Assembly: GCF_029637605.1 (NCBI RefSeq)
Contig: NZ_CP121261.1
Span: forward strand, 930,001-994,000
Reading direction: 5' to 3'
Source of the DNA: Achromobacter spanius
Lineage (GTDB): Bacteria > Pseudomonadota > Gammaproteobacteria > Burkholderiales > Burkholderiaceae_B
DNA length: 64,000 bases
Shown: positions 9,001 to 16,929 of the stretch, one piece after another
How the letters are laid out: each line of letters opens with the position of its first letter
Position numbering within the stretch: position 1 is the stretch's first letter
Program-made: the position numbers and the translations under genes
The notes under the pieces: model-generated
What the model saw: the letters and a program-made list of their open reading frames with translations, nothing else
What the model was told of the DNA's origin: nothing
The model's database searches: none

Positions 9001-12000
9001 CCGCCGCGCAGGCGATCGCGTCCGGCGCGAATGCGTCGGCAGGCGGCTTCGGTGCGTCGGCGACGGGTGCGGCGTCGACGGTGGTTGGTAATCAAGCCAC
9101 TGACAACAGCGTCGCAAATTCGACGGTGCTTGGCCAAGGTGCAACGATCACGGCGGGCCTGCCCGGTTCCAACGTGGCGTTGGGTCAAGGCTCGGTCGCG
9201 GCAGTCGGCTCTGAAACCGGCTACTCCGCAATCGGATTGGCGGCTGCACAAAATTCCGGCGGCGAAGTGTCGTTGGGATCGGCAGGCGCCGAACGCAAGA
9301 TCACGAATCTTGCCGCAGGCAGCGCCGCAACCGATGCGGTCAACGTCGGCCAACTGGTGGGTATTTCCAATGCCGTAACAACGGGGCTGAGCACGTTGGG
9401 TTCCAGCGTGGCCACCAATCTGGGCGGCGGAGCGGCGTTCGATCCGGCGACCGGTACGGTCACTGCGCCGACGTACGGTGTGCAGGGAACGACCCACTCG
9501 AACCTCGGCAGCGCCATCGGCGGCCTGGATACCGCGGTCACCAGCATCAGCAGCGGCAAGTCCGGTCCGTTCGTGTCCGACAACAGCGTGACGACGGTGC
9601 AAGCCGTTGCGTCTGGCGCCGATGCGTCGGCAGGCGGCTTCGGTGCGTCGGCGACGGGGGCGGCGTCGACCGTCATTGGTAATCAAGCGACTGACAACGG
9701 TGTCGCTAACTCCACGGTGCTTGGCCAAGGCGCAACGATCACGGCGGGCCTGACGGGTTCTAACGTGGCGTTGGGTCAAGGCTCGGTCGCGGCAGTCGGT
9801 TCCGAAACCGGCTACACCGCAATCGGTCTGTCGGCGACTCAAAACTCCAGCGGCGAAGTGTCGCTGGGATCGGCGGGCGCCGAACGCAAGATCACGAATC
9901 TTGCCGCAGGCAGCGCCGCAAACGATGCGGTCAACGTCGGCCAACTGGCGGGTGTTGCCAATGCCGCAACAACCGGGCTGAGCACGTTGGGTATCAGCGT
10001 GGCGTCCAATCTGGGCGGCGGATCGGCGTTCGATCCGGCGACTGGCACGGTTACTGCGCCAAGCTACGGTGTGCAAGGCACGACCCATTCGAATCTGGGC
10101 AGCGCCATCGGCGGCCTGGATACGGCGGTGACCGGCCTTAGCACCGGTAAGACTGGCCCGTCCGTATCGGACAACAGCGTGACGACAATGCAAGCCGTTG
10201 CGTCTGGCGCGGATGCGTCGGCGGGCGGGTTCGGTGCGTCGGCGACGGGTGCTGCGTCGACTGTCATTGGTAACCAGGCAAGCGACAACGGCGTTGCCAA
10301 TTCCACCGCACTGGGTCAAGGCGCAACGATCACGGCGGGCCTGACCGGTTCGAACGTAGCGTTGGGGCAAGGCTCGGTCGCGGCAGTCGGTTCCGAAACC
10401 GGCTACACCGCTTTCGGTCTGTCCGCGACTCAAAACTCCAGCGGCGAAGTGTCGCTGGGATCGGCAGGTGCCGAACGCAAGATCACGAATCTTGCCGCGG
10501 GCAGCGCAGCCACCGACGCGGTGAATGTCGCCCAATTGACCGGCGTCGCCAATGCCGCAACAACGGGCCTCGGCACCTTGGGTTCCAGCGTGGCATCCAA
10601 TCTGGGTGGCGGAGCAGCATTTGATCCGTCGACCGGCACGGTTACGGCACCAAGCTACGGTGTGCAGGGAACCACCTACTCAAACCTCGGCAGCGCCATC
10701 GGTGGCCTGGATTCGGCGGTCAGCTCGATTGCCAGCGGCAAGGGCGGACCGTTCGTCTCGGACAACAGCGTCACCACCACGCAGGCGCTGGCGTCGGGCG
10801 CGGACAGCGCGGCCGGTGGTTTCGGGGCCTCGGCAACGGGCGCGGCATCGACCGCTGTCGGCAATCAAGCCACGGATAACGGCGTCGCCAACTCCACGGT
10901 GCTGGGCCAGGGCGCCACGATCACGGCGGGCCTGACGGGCTCAAGCGTGGCGTTGGGCCAGGGTTCCACCGCGACGCTGGGCGCGCAAAGCAACTACGCT
11001 GCCTTCGGCCTGTCCGCCACGCAAAGCTCGGCGGGTGAAGTGTCGCTGGGCACGGCGGGGGCCGAGCGCAAGATCACCAACGTGGCGGCTGGCAGCGGCG
11101 CGACTGATGCCGTGAACGTGGCGCAGTTGCAGGGTTCGGCGGCATTGCTGGGCGCCAGCGTGGCTGCCGGCCTGGGCGGAGGCTCGGCGTACGACCCGAC
11201 CACGGGCCTGGTGTCCGGGCCCACCTATACCGTGAACGGCAACACGTACACCAGCCTGGGTACGGCGATTGTCGGGCTGGATACGGTGGTATCCCACATC
11301 AGCAGCGGCAAATCGGGGCCGTTCGTGGCGGACAGTACCGTGACGACCGCGCAGCCCCTGGCGGCGGGTGCGAATAGCGCGGCGGGTGGTTTCGGCGCGT
11401 CGGCCAGCGGCGCGGCGTCTGTGGTGTTGGGCAATCAAGCCACCGATAACGGCGTGGCGGATTCCACGGCGGTGGGCCAGGGTGCCAGGATCATGGCGGG
11501 GCTGACCGGCTCCAACGTGGCCTTGGGCCAGGGTTCGGTGGCCTCGGTTGGCGCGCAGACGGCGTATGTCGCCTTCGGCTTGGCGGGCACGGTGAACTCG
11601 GCCGGCGAAGTGTCGGTGGGGTCTGCCGGTGGTTTGCGCAAGCTGACCAACCTGGCGCCGGGCAGCGACCTGACGGACGCCGTCAACGTCCGCCAGTTGC
11701 AGCAGGTGAGCACGCGCCTGGGCGAGGTGGGGACGGACGCGCTGATGTGGGATCCCACGGCCAATGGCGGCGTGGGTGCGTACACGGCCGCGCACGGCAG
11801 CATCGGCGGCCCCAGCATCATCACCAGTGTGGCGCCGGGCGTGCTCAGCGCAAGCAGCTGGGATGCCGTGAACGGTGCGCAGCTGTTCGCCACCAACGAA
11901 GCGATGGCGCAGTTGGCCAGTACGGTGAACGGCTATACCGGTACGCTGGACCCGGTCGTCAATGGTCAGGGCTCGCGTTACGAGCGGACCAACGATACCG

Positions 12001-13715
12001 GGATGACACCCGGCAACGCGCACGCCAGAGGGCAGGGCGCGACTGCCATCGGCTACAACGCGCAGGCCGACGGCGCGGGCAGTGTGGCCTTGGGCCCCGA
12101 CACGCACGTTACCGTGGATGGTGGCATCGCCATCGGGCAAGGCTCGGTCTCTGATCGCGCCACCGTGGTGCGCGCCGGCAAGCGCGCCGTGGCGCCGGGG
12201 GCGTTCTCGGTGGGCGCGCCGGGCATGGAGCGTCAGATCATCAACGTGGCCGATGGCACGCAGGCACAGGACGCGGTGACGGTGCGCCAGTTGCAAGGCG
12301 CCATCGCATCGGTCGCGGTGACGGGCACCCAGTACTTCCATGCGAACAGCTCCCGCGTGGATTCGCTGGGAGTGGGCACGGACGCAATCGCGGTCGGCCC
12401 GGAAACCGTGGTGAACGGTGACGCGGGCATCGGCATGGGACTGGCCGCGCAGGTGGACAGCACCGCCATCAACGGCATCGCCATCGGGTCATCCGCGCGA
12501 TCGGCGTTGGATTCCGCGGTTGCCCTGGGCACGTCGGCGCTGGCCAGCGGCTCGCAATCCCTGGCGTTGGGCGCCTCGGCGAGCGCCGCGGGTGATCGTG
12601 CGGTGGCAATGGGGGCGACCGCCAGCGCCGCCAGCGCCAACGCCATGGCGCTGGGCTCGGGCGCGCAGGCCTTGCAAGCGGGAGACGTGGCGCTGGGCGC
12701 CGGAGCCATTGCCGACATGGGGGCCGCACCGGCCTATACCGGCAAGTACTCGGGCGTGTCCAACACCATCGCCGGCACGGTGTCGTTGGGTGCCGCTGGC
12801 GCCGAACGCACCGTCAGTAACGTTGCCGATGCGCAAAACGCCACCGATGCCGTGAACCTGCGGCAGTTGGACGGGGCGGTCGCGCAGGCCAACCTGTATA
12901 CGGACCAGCAGATTGCCACGGTCAATAGCGGGTTGACCCAGGGCGGCAGCGGGATGTTCCAGGTCAACCAGGCCAGCCCGACACCCGCGCCCACGGCCAC
13001 CGGCACCAACGCCACGGCAGGCGGCGCGGGCGCGGTGGCGTCGGCCAGCAACAGCACCGCCGTGGGTAACGCAGCCGAGTCGCGCGGCGACAACTCGGTG
13101 GCGCTGGGCGCGGGCAGTACAGATGGCGGCCGTGCGAACGTCGTGTCCGTCGGCGCGGCTGGCAAGGAACGGCAAGTGACCAACGTGGCGGCCGGCACGG
13201 CGCAGACGGACGCGGTCAACGTGCAGCAGTTGAACGCCGCCAAACAGGGCTCGGTGCAGTACGCCACCAAACCCGGTACCGACACGGTGGATTACAGCCG
13301 GGTCACGCTGGGCAACGGCGGCGCGCCGGTCACGCTGAGCAATGTGGCGGACGGGGTCGAGAACACCGACGCCGTCAACGTGCAGCAGCTCAACGCGGGC
13401 CTGGGCGGCGCGGTGCAGCAGTCCAACGCCTACACCGACGGCAAGTTCCAGAACCTGCGCAACGACATGGATCGCTATCGGCGCGACGCGTCTGGCGGCA
13501 CGGCCACGGCGCTGGCGGTGGCGGGCCTGGCGCAAGCGTATCTGCCGGGCCGGGGCATGTTCTCGATCGCGGGCAGTACGTACGACGGCCAGCAAGGCTT
13601 CGCGATGGGCTTGTCGACCGTGTCGGGCAATGGCAAGTGGGTCTACAAGATGTCCGGTTCCACCAACACGCGCGGCACTTTCGGCGCGGTGATCGGGGCA
13701 GGCTACCAGTGGTAA
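3084..13715 (+). CDS. Giant trimeric autotransporter adhesin (YadA/Hia type, type Vc)
   Basis: This 3543-residue surface fibre protein starts with an extended signal peptide region (NKIYNLVWSRITGAWVAVSE, residues 2-21), then a hydrophobic core and AWA cleavage site after residue 60. Residues 60-730 are collagen-like YadA head repeats of the AVAIG/SVALG type. DAVNGSQL and DAVNVxQL neck motifs recur throughout. Residues 993 to about 2880 are ten repeats of 190 or 197 residues. The last 78 residues form the YadA anchor, ending in GAGYQW with the usual aromatic terminus. I saw no cysteine. GTG at 3084 is preferred over GTG at 3078, because GGAGAG sits five bases upstream and the ESPR starts there. 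Trimeric adhesins bind host matrix or mediate autoaggregation and biofilm; the ligand here is unknown. Confidence 0.95.
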   Translation: MNKIYNLVWSRITGAWVAVSELTKTRGKSNRGARQAALRRAGGIAAPLMFAAALGGTAWAGTAIQGIIINPITTGGLTPASVDANSIAIGGGFGATATNVSVAIGDTSVATGTNSVAVGRHAVVTGNNATGVGSSSTASGIGATAFGSNASASANNTLAMGASASASNTSATAVGQGASASGNSSSAFGTGASALGASSVALGQNSTSAGNSSIALGQLSSTSAGNAVSIGVSSTATATGAVAVGSSAEARGISAFAGGINAQALNQNSLAIGSSAVAGALVGAPINDTALGNNALASGGSSLAAGNGARATAAGAVGLGGNTTSGASAAAINAVAIGGQSSVTAAATSGIAVGRDARAIGAFGIAVGDGARSNATGQNVAIGSSGTAANAATATGGAVAIGRQQTATGDGAVAIGDPNIATGTGAVAVGADNTATATGAVAVGNNNSAVTPGSVAVGSGSQASGGNGAFGAGFSSNAAGRGAVSIGNTNPATGQGAVAIGDLNTASGLASIAIGSGSLATSGSTIALGYQAAATAGQAVAIGYQSVTGGTNSVTVGYQSAAAGSNSVAMGANAIASGTSSVAIGRGAIAEGLEDTFIGVGAGTGTTGSRGQNTAIGAYAGTLATGEGTTAIGQDAGQSVSGDDNLAAGRGAGSNVTVDRTVALGYLANTNIANSVALGSNTTTTAALSTSTAGMTSYGSATINGNTYNFGGGQGTPTGVVSVGDTGSARRIQRVATGLLSSNSTDAVNGSQLFAVAQQVAAISPTPTNYFNANSTVTGVGSNTRANSGATGTDAIAIGGSASAAGLNATAIGRAAAASGGGSIALGDAAQTAGINAVALGAGATAGVPGAVALGAGSAGATNVVTSGVVSPSSAGPIAGVAFNNTANMATGAISVGTPSAKRQIKNVADGSDSNDAVTVRQMTAVASAANSGMNNLGTSVATNLGGGATYTAASGTIGTPTYSVQGTSFTNVGTALGGLDTAVTDLVTGKIGPFVSDNSVTTVQAVSSGASAAAGGFGSSATGAASTVLGNQSTDNAVANSTIVGQGASVVAGLTGSNVVLGQGSSAALGAQTGYTAFGLSAPQNANGEVSVGSGAIRRQITNVAAGSAPTDAVNVGQLSGAASNLGASIATGLGGGSTYDGASGTISTPSYTVQGTAYDDVGAALSSADQAISNLVAGESGPFVSDNSVTTTQAVASGTNASAGGFGASATGAASTVVGNQAGDNGVANSTVLGQGASIATGMSGSNVALGQGSEAATGSQTGYTAFGLTMPQNSGGEVSVGSAAIRRKITNVAAGIAPTDAANVGQVSGAASNLGTTMASGLGGGAVYDGAAGTISAPSYTIQGMAYTDVGAAFGGADSAISGLLAGDAGPFVSDHSVTMAQAVASGANASAGGFGAIATGPGSTVYGNQANDNGVAGSTILGQGAFVDASVTGSNVVLGQDSSAVVGAQGGYTAFGLSGAQTSIGEVSVGTAAGRRQITNVAAGSAPTDAVNVAQLTGVSAAATTGLGTLGSSMASNLGGGSTYDPVGQTVTAPAYGVQGATYSNVAGAISGLDSAVSSISSGDTGPFVSDNSVTAAQAVASGANASAGGFGASATGAASTVVGNQATDNGVADSTVLGQGATITAGLTGSNVALGQGSVAVVGAETGYTAIGLSAAQNSSGEVSLGSTGAERKITNLAAGSAATDAVNVAQLTGVATAATTGLSSLGSSVASNLGGGSAFDPTTGAVTAPSYGVQGATYSNVSGAISGLDSAVSSISSGDTGPFVSDSGVTAVQAVASGANASAGGFGASATGAASTVVGNQASDNGVADSTVLGQGATITAGLTGSNVALGQGSVAAVGTESGYTAIGLAAAQNSSGEVSLGAAGAERKITNLAAGSAATDAVNVGQLTGVAAAATTGLSTLGSSVASNLGGGSAFDPTTGAVTAPSYGVQGATYSNVSGAINGLDSAVSSISSGDTGPFVSDNGVTAAQAIASGANASAGGFGASATGAASTVVGNQATDNSVANSTVLGQGATITAGLPGSNVALGQGSVAAVGSETGYSAIGLAAAQNSGGEVSLGSAGAERKITNLAAGSAATDAVNVGQLVGISNAVTTGLSTLGSSVATNLGGGAAFDPATGTVTAPTYGVQGTTHSNLGSAIGGLDTAVTSISSGKSGPFVSDNSVTTVQAVASGADASAGGFGASATGAASTVIGNQATDNGVANSTVLGQGATITAGLTGSNVALGQGSVAAVGSETGYTAIGLSATQNSSGEVSLGSAGAERKITNLAAGSAANDAVNVGQLAGVANAATTGLSTLGISVASNLGGGSAFDPATGTVTAPSYGVQGTTHSNLGSAIGGLDTAVTGLSTGKTGPSVSDNSVTTMQAVASGADASAGGFGASATGAASTVIGNQASDNGVANSTALGQGATITAGLTGSNVALGQGSVAAVGSETGYTAFGLSATQNSSGEVSLGSAGAERKITNLAAGSAATDAVNVAQLTGVANAATTGLGTLGSSVASNLGGGAAFDPSTGTVTAPSYGVQGTTYSNLGSAIGGLDSAVSSIASGKGGPFVSDNSVTTTQALASGADSAAGGFGASATGAASTAVGNQATDNGVANSTVLGQGATITAGLTGSSVALGQGSTATLGAQSNYAAFGLSATQSSAGEVSLGTAGAERKITNVAAGSGATDAVNVAQLQGSAALLGASVAAGLGGGSAYDPTTGLVSGPTYTVNGNTYTSLGTAIVGLDTVVSHISSGKSGPFVADSTVTTAQPLAAGANSAAGGFGASASGAASVVLGNQATDNGVADSTAVGQGARIMAGLTGSNVALGQGSVASVGAQTAYVAFGLAGTVNSAGEVSVGSAGGLRKLTNLAPGSDLTDAVNVRQLQQVSTRLGEVGTDALMWDPTANGGVGAYTAAHGSIGGPSIITSVAPGVLSASSWDAVNGAQLFATNEAMAQLASTVNGYTGTLDPVVNGQGSRYERTNDTGMTPGNAHARGQGATAIGYNAQADGAGSVALGPDTHVTVDGGIAIGQGSVSDRATVVRAGKRAVAPGAFSVGAPGMERQIINVADGTQAQDAVTVRQLQGAIASVAVTGTQYFHANSSRVDSLGVGTDAIAVGPETVVNGDAGIGMGLAAQVDSTAINGIAIGSSARSALDSAVALGTSALASGSQSLALGASASAAGDRAVAMGATASAASANAMALGSGAQALQAGDVALGAGAIADMGAAPAYTGKYSGVSNTIAGTVSLGAAGAERTVSNVADAQNATDAVNLRQLDGAVAQANLYTDQQIATVNSGLTQGGSGMFQVNQASPTPAPTATGTNATAGGAGAVASASNSTAVGNAAESRGDNSVALGAGSTDGGRANVVSVGAAGKERQVTNVAAGTAQTDAVNVQQLNAAKQGSVQYATKPGTDTVDYSRVTLGNGGAPVTLSNVADGVENTDAVNVQQLNAGLGGAVQQSNAYTDGKFQNLRNDMDRYRRDASGGTATALAVAGLAQAYLPGRGMFSIAGSTYDGQQGFAMGLSTVSGNGKWVYKMSGSTNTRGTFGAVIGAGYQW
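6060..11715 (+). repeat. Ten tandem coding modules of 570 or 591 bp in the adhesin
   Basis: Each module begins at a GPFVSD-type segment: 6060, 6630, 7200, 7791, 8382, 8973, 9564, 10155, 10746 and 11316. Spacings are 570, 570, then six of 591, then 570 bp, so units differ by exactly 21 bp (seven residues). The extra heptad lies just after the DAVNVxQL neck, where the longer copies read AATTGLxTLG. Order in a unit: GPFVSD, AGGFGASATGAAS, GNQATDN head strand, GQGATI, SGEVSLG, RKITNLAAGS, neck, short stalk, then YGVQGTTYSNL. Confidence 0.93.
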
Positions 13716-13719
13716 GGGC

Positions 13720-13756
13720 GCGCCGGCCCGCAGGTTTGTGGCCTGCGGGCCGGCGC
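13720..13756 (+). terminator. 15-bp GC-rich hairpin after the adhesin
   Basis: Arms GCGCCGGCCCGCAGG (13720-13734) and CCTGCGGGCCGGCGC (13742-13756) are perfectly complementary around a seven-base loop, four bases after the stop codon. No T tract follows, so it may act as a 3' stabiliser or a Rho-independent-like barrier rather than a classical terminator. Confidence 0.6.
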
Positions 13757-13835
13757 TGGTGCCCACGCAGTGATTTTCTCCGCAGTGCTTTTTTGCAGTG
13801 CTACTTGCAGTGCTACCTATACATAGCGAGGACTT

Positions 13836-14297
13836 ATGCAACACACGACTCTTATCTCCCGCGGCGCGCGCGCCGGCCTCTTGTGCGGCGCCATGCTGTT
13901 TGCCGCGCCTGCCCTGGCGGACCCGTCGCTGGACAGCGCCGTGTCGGCGGCCAAGCAATGGGCGTCGATGTGGGATTCCGGTTCCACGGACAAGATGTGG
14001 GGCGCCAGCAGCGACATCATGAAACAGCGCATCGACAAGCAGGGCTGGTCGGACTATCTGGGCCAGGTACGCGCCGAGGTGGGCCGCAACGCCGGGCGCG
14101 AATGGTTGCAGGTGGTGCGCGTGTCGGACCCCGCGGACCTGCCGCGTGGGCAATATGTGAACGTGATTTTCAGCACGCAGTTCCGCAACATGCCGGCCAC
14201 CGAGACCGTATCGATGGTGGCCAGCAAGAACCGCTGGGTGCCGATGGGATACGTGGTGCGCAAGGTGGCGCCGGACGGCCAGACCATCATGCAGTAA
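13836..14297 (+). CDS. DUF4019-type secreted protein
   Basis: The 153-residue product has a cleavable signal peptide (Arg near the start, hydrophobic core, cleavage near ALADP at residue 28). The mature part matches the DUF4019 pattern: AAKQWASMWDSGSTDKMW, then QGWSDYLGQVRAEVGRN, and a C-terminal VSMVASKNRWVPMGYVVR. Its function is not known. It follows the adhesin by 120 bases on the same strand, separated by a hairpin, so co-expression is possible but unproven. The leader carries short GCAGTGCTAC direct repeats. Confidence 0.75.
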   Translation: MQHTTLISRGARAGLLCGAMLFAAPALADPSLDSAVSAAKQWASMWDSGSTDKMWGASSDIMKQRIDKQGWSDYLGQVRAEVGRNAGREWLQVVRVSDPADLPRGQYVNVIFSTQFRNMPATETVSMVASKNRWVPMGYVVRKVAPDGQTIMQ

Positions 14298-14307
14298 GCC
14301 TGACTAA

Positions 14308-14441
14308 GGGTTTTCCCCTCATTAGGCAAGGTAATCTGAAAGATAAGAAATAAGAATTTTTCTTATGGTGGGGCCGGGGCTATAACCACTGGCTGACTAG
14401 CCTCAACCACCTTAAGAGAGACAAGCATGAGGGGAAAACCC
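14308..14441 (+). promoter_or_regulatory. 15-nt segment complementary to the MFS start codon region
   Basis: Bases 14308-14322 (GGGTTTTCCCCTCAT) are the exact reverse complement of 14427-14441 (ATGAGGGGAAAACCC), which begins at the start codon of the next gene. If both lie on one transcript the start codon would be base-paired. If transcription starts between them, the match has no effect in cis. Confidence 0.5.
14350..14366. promoter_or_regulatory. LysR-type inverted repeat upstream of the MFS gene
   Basis: ATAAGAA and TTCTTAT flank a three-base T spacer, a perfect 17-bp inverted repeat that includes a T-N11-A core. It lies 61-77 bp upstream of the MFS start codon. The LysR gene at the end of the same cluster is the obvious candidate to bind it. 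Confidence 0.45.
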
Positions 14442-15791
14442 GCGACGGGGCACCAGCCGGTGCGTGCGTCCAGCGCAGCCTTCGTCGGCACCATGATCGA
14501 GTGGTACGACTTCTACATTTACGCCACCGCGGCCGCGCTGGTGTTCGGCAAGTTGTTCTTTCCGTCGGCCACGGGCTTTTACGGAACACTTGCCGCCTTC
14601 GGCACGTTTGCGGTGGGCTTTTTTGCGCGGCCCCTGGGCGGCGCGATATTCGGCCACATCGGCGACAAGATCGGCCGCAAGAAATCGCTGGTGATCACCT
14701 TGGTGATGATGGGCACCGTCACCGTGCTGATCGGCCTGCTGCCCACGCATGATTCCATTGGCGTCTGGGCGCCCGTGCTGTTGATTGTGCTGCGCCTCGT
14801 GCAAGGCATCGCGGTGGGTGGCGAATGGGGCGGGGCGGTGCTGATGGCGGGCGAACATTCGCCGGACAAAGCCAAGCGCACATTCTTTGCGTCCTTCGCG
14901 CAACTGGGCAGCCCGGCGGGTTTGATCCTGTCGATGCTGATGTTCAAGCTGGTGACGGGCCTGGACGACGAGGCCTTTCTGAGCTGGGGCTGGCGCGTGC
15001 CGTTCCTGTTTTCGGCCGTGTTGTTGGCGGTGGGTTTCGTGATCCGCCTGAGCGTCAACGAATCGCCCGACTTCGTGGCCGAGCAGGCGGCGCAAGCCAC
15101 GCGCGCCAAATCGGCCACCGCGTCGCGGCCCCATAAGCCCGCCCATAAGCCCGCCCAGACCCCGCTGGCCCAGGTGCTGCGCGGCGCGCCGGGCTTGCTG
15201 GCGCTGGCGGTCGGCGCCAACGTGCTGGGCATTGCCGGCTTCTATTTCACCAATACCTTCATGATTGCCTACACCACGCAGTACGTGGGCCTGGACCGGT
15301 CGGTGATCCTGGACTGCCTGTTGCTCGTGTCCATCATGCAGTTTTTCATTACGCCGCTGTCGGCCTACATCGCCAGCCGCGTGGGCAACCTGCGCTTTCT
15401 GGGCGTCATGGCCTTCGTGTCGATCTTCACGCCCTACGCCATGTTCAACCTGGTCGACCAGGGCTCGCTTACCAGTATTACGCTGGGGGTCGGCGTGGCG
15501 GTACTCTTCATGGGCGCCTACTACGCGGTCATCGCGGGCTATGTCAGCGATAGTTTCCCGACCAGCATCCGCTACACCGGCATCTCGATGGCCTACCAGT
15601 TGTCGGGCGCCATCTTCGGCGGCCTGACGCCCTTGCTGGGCACGGTGCTGGCCGAGAATTTCAAGGGGCAGTGGTGGCCGTTGGCGCTGCTGTTCTCGGC
15701 GATTTCTTTGCTTTCCCTGGTTTCTGTTTTGCTGCTGGGCAATGTCGGCCAGCGCACCGAGCAATTTCACCTGAAGGATCAGCAAGCATGA
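14427..15791 (+). CDS. MFS transporter, metabolite:H+ symporter (MHS) type
   Basis: This 454-residue inner-membrane carrier has about 12 transmembrane segments. It shows the MHS signature MIEWYDFYIYATAAAL after a short cytosolic N terminus, MFS motif A (GHIGDKIGRKKSL) after helix 2, and GGEWGGAVLMAGE in helix 4. MHS carriers take up organic acids or osmolytes with protons. The central loop contains a basic low-complexity HKPAHKPAQ segment. The stop codon overlaps the next ATG as ATGA, so it is translationally coupled to an acetylpolyamine amidohydrolase. The substrate may therefore be an acetylated amine; this is inference. Confidence 0.85.
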   Translation: MRGKPATGHQPVRASSAAFVGTMIEWYDFYIYATAAALVFGKLFFPSATGFYGTLAAFGTFAVGFFARPLGGAIFGHIGDKIGRKKSLVITLVMMGTVTVLIGLLPTHDSIGVWAPVLLIVLRLVQGIAVGGEWGGAVLMAGEHSPDKAKRTFFASFAQLGSPAGLILSMLMFKLVTGLDDEAFLSWGWRVPFLFSAVLLAVGFVIRLSVNESPDFVAEQAAQATRAKSATASRPHKPAHKPAQTPLAQVLRGAPGLLALAVGANVLGIAGFYFTNTFMIAYTTQYVGLDRSVILDCLLLVSIMQFFITPLSAYIASRVGNLRFLGVMAFVSIFTPYAMFNLVDQGSLTSITLGVGVAVLFMGAYYAVIAGYVSDSFPTSIRYTGISMAYQLSGAIFGGLTPLLGTVLAENFKGQWWPLALLFSAISLLSLVSVLLLGNVGQRTEQFHLKDQQA

Positions 15792-16807
15792 AGGCTTTTT
15801 TTCACGACGAGCAGAAGCTGCATCATCCGCAGACCTATTTTTCACGCGGCAAGATGCGCACGCCACAGGAAGTGCCGGCGCGTCTGGATGGCTTGGTGCA
15901 GGCGGCCCGCAAGCTGGGCTTTGACGTGCAGGCGCCAGAAGACAAAGGCGCGGGCGCCATTTCGGCCGTGCACAGCCTGGATTACCTGCGCTTTCTGCAA
16001 AGCGCCCATGAAGACTGGATGAAGCTGCCGGGCGATTGGGGCGGCGAAGTGGTGTCGAACGTCTTCGTGCGCGAACCCAACGCCTTGCGCGGCGTGCTGG
16101 CCAAGGCGGGGCGTTATCTGGCCGACGGCAGTTGCCCGGTCGGCCCGCAAACCTGGCAATCGGCTTATTGGTCGGCGCAGTGCGCGGTGTCGGGCGCCGA
16201 CGCCTTGCTGGCCGGCGATCAACACGCCTACGCCATCTGCCGCCCGCCCGGCCACCACGCGCGGCGCGACGCGGCCGGTGGGTTCTGCTACCTGAACAAC
16301 GCCGCCATCGCCGCGCAGCGGCTCACGTCCAAGTTTCCGCGCGTGGCCATCCTGGACACCGACATGCACCACGGCCAGGGCATTCAGGAAATCTTCTACG
16401 AACGCAGCGACGTGCTTTACGTGTCGATCCACGGCGACCCCGAGAACTTCTACCCGGTGGTTGCCGGGTTCGAAGACGAGCGCGGCGCGGGCGAGGGCTA
16501 CGGCTACAACATCAACCTGCCCATGCCGCATGGATCGCCTGAATCCGTGTTCTTTGACCGTCTGGCGCAAGCGCGCCGCGCCATTGAACTGTTCCAGCCC
16601 GATGCGCTGGTGCTGTCCCTGGGATTCGATATTTTCGAGAAGGACCCGCAAGCCATGGTCAGCGTGACCGAAGACGGTTTCGAGCGCCTGGGCCGCGAGG
16701 TGGGCGGCCTGCGCCTGCCGACGCTGATCGTGCAGGAAGGCGGCTACTATATCGACGGATTGGAATCCAACGCGTCGCGCTTCTTCGCGGGGCTGGCCGG
16801 CGTTTGA
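15788..16807 (+). CDS. Acetylpolyamine amidohydrolase, histone deacetylase superfamily
   Basis: The 339-residue zinc hydrolase shows the deacetylase core: RPPGHHARRDAAGGFCYLNN (tandem catalytic His), DTDMHHGQG (Asp and His zinc ligands) and LSLGFDIFEKDPQ (third ligand Asp), then VQEGGYY (transition-state Tyr). The GFDxFExDP form is typical of acetylpolyamine amidohydrolases, which remove acetyl groups from acetylputrescine, acetylcadaverine or acetylspermidine in the cytosol. The start at 15788 overlaps the MFS stop. A strong terminator follows directly. A role in scavenging acetylated polyamines imported by its partner is the simplest reading. Confidence 0.88.
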   Translation: MKAFFHDEQKLHHPQTYFSRGKMRTPQEVPARLDGLVQAARKLGFDVQAPEDKGAGAISAVHSLDYLRFLQSAHEDWMKLPGDWGGEVVSNVFVREPNALRGVLAKAGRYLADGSCPVGPQTWQSAYWSAQCAVSGADALLAGDQHAYAICRPPGHHARRDAAGGFCYLNNAAIAAQRLTSKFPRVAILDTDMHHGQGIQEIFYERSDVLYVSIHGDPENFYPVVAGFEDERGAGEGYGYNINLPMPHGSPESVFFDRLAQARRAIELFQPDALVLSLGFDIFEKDPQAMVSVTEDGFERLGREVGGLRLPTLIVQEGGYYIDGLESNASRFFAGLAGV

Positions 16808-16825
16808 ACCGTCGGGCATCGGCCG

Positions 16826-16856
16826 GGCCGGCGTGGATTCCACCCGGCCTTTTTTT
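16826..16856 (+). terminator. Rho-independent terminator after the deacetylase gene
   Basis: Arms GGCCGG-c-GTGG (16826-16836) and CCACCCGGCC (16840-16849) form a 10-bp stem with one bulged C and an ATT loop, followed by seven T. It separates the transporter-deacetylase pair from the LysR gene, which must then have its own promoter. Confidence 0.85.
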
Positions 16857-16929
16857 CGACCCCGTCCGCCACGCCATGCCCCAAACGCCTGTCCGCACTC
16901 CGCCGTCGCTGCCGCTTGCCCCCGAACGC

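Noticed and set aside
8940..10535. Long minus-strand open frame of 531 codons opposite the adhesin modules
   Set aside because: It is a shadow of the GC-rich repetitive adhesin gene. The product is an Arg/Gly/His-rich repeat with no family likeness, and its repeats only mirror the plus-strand modules.
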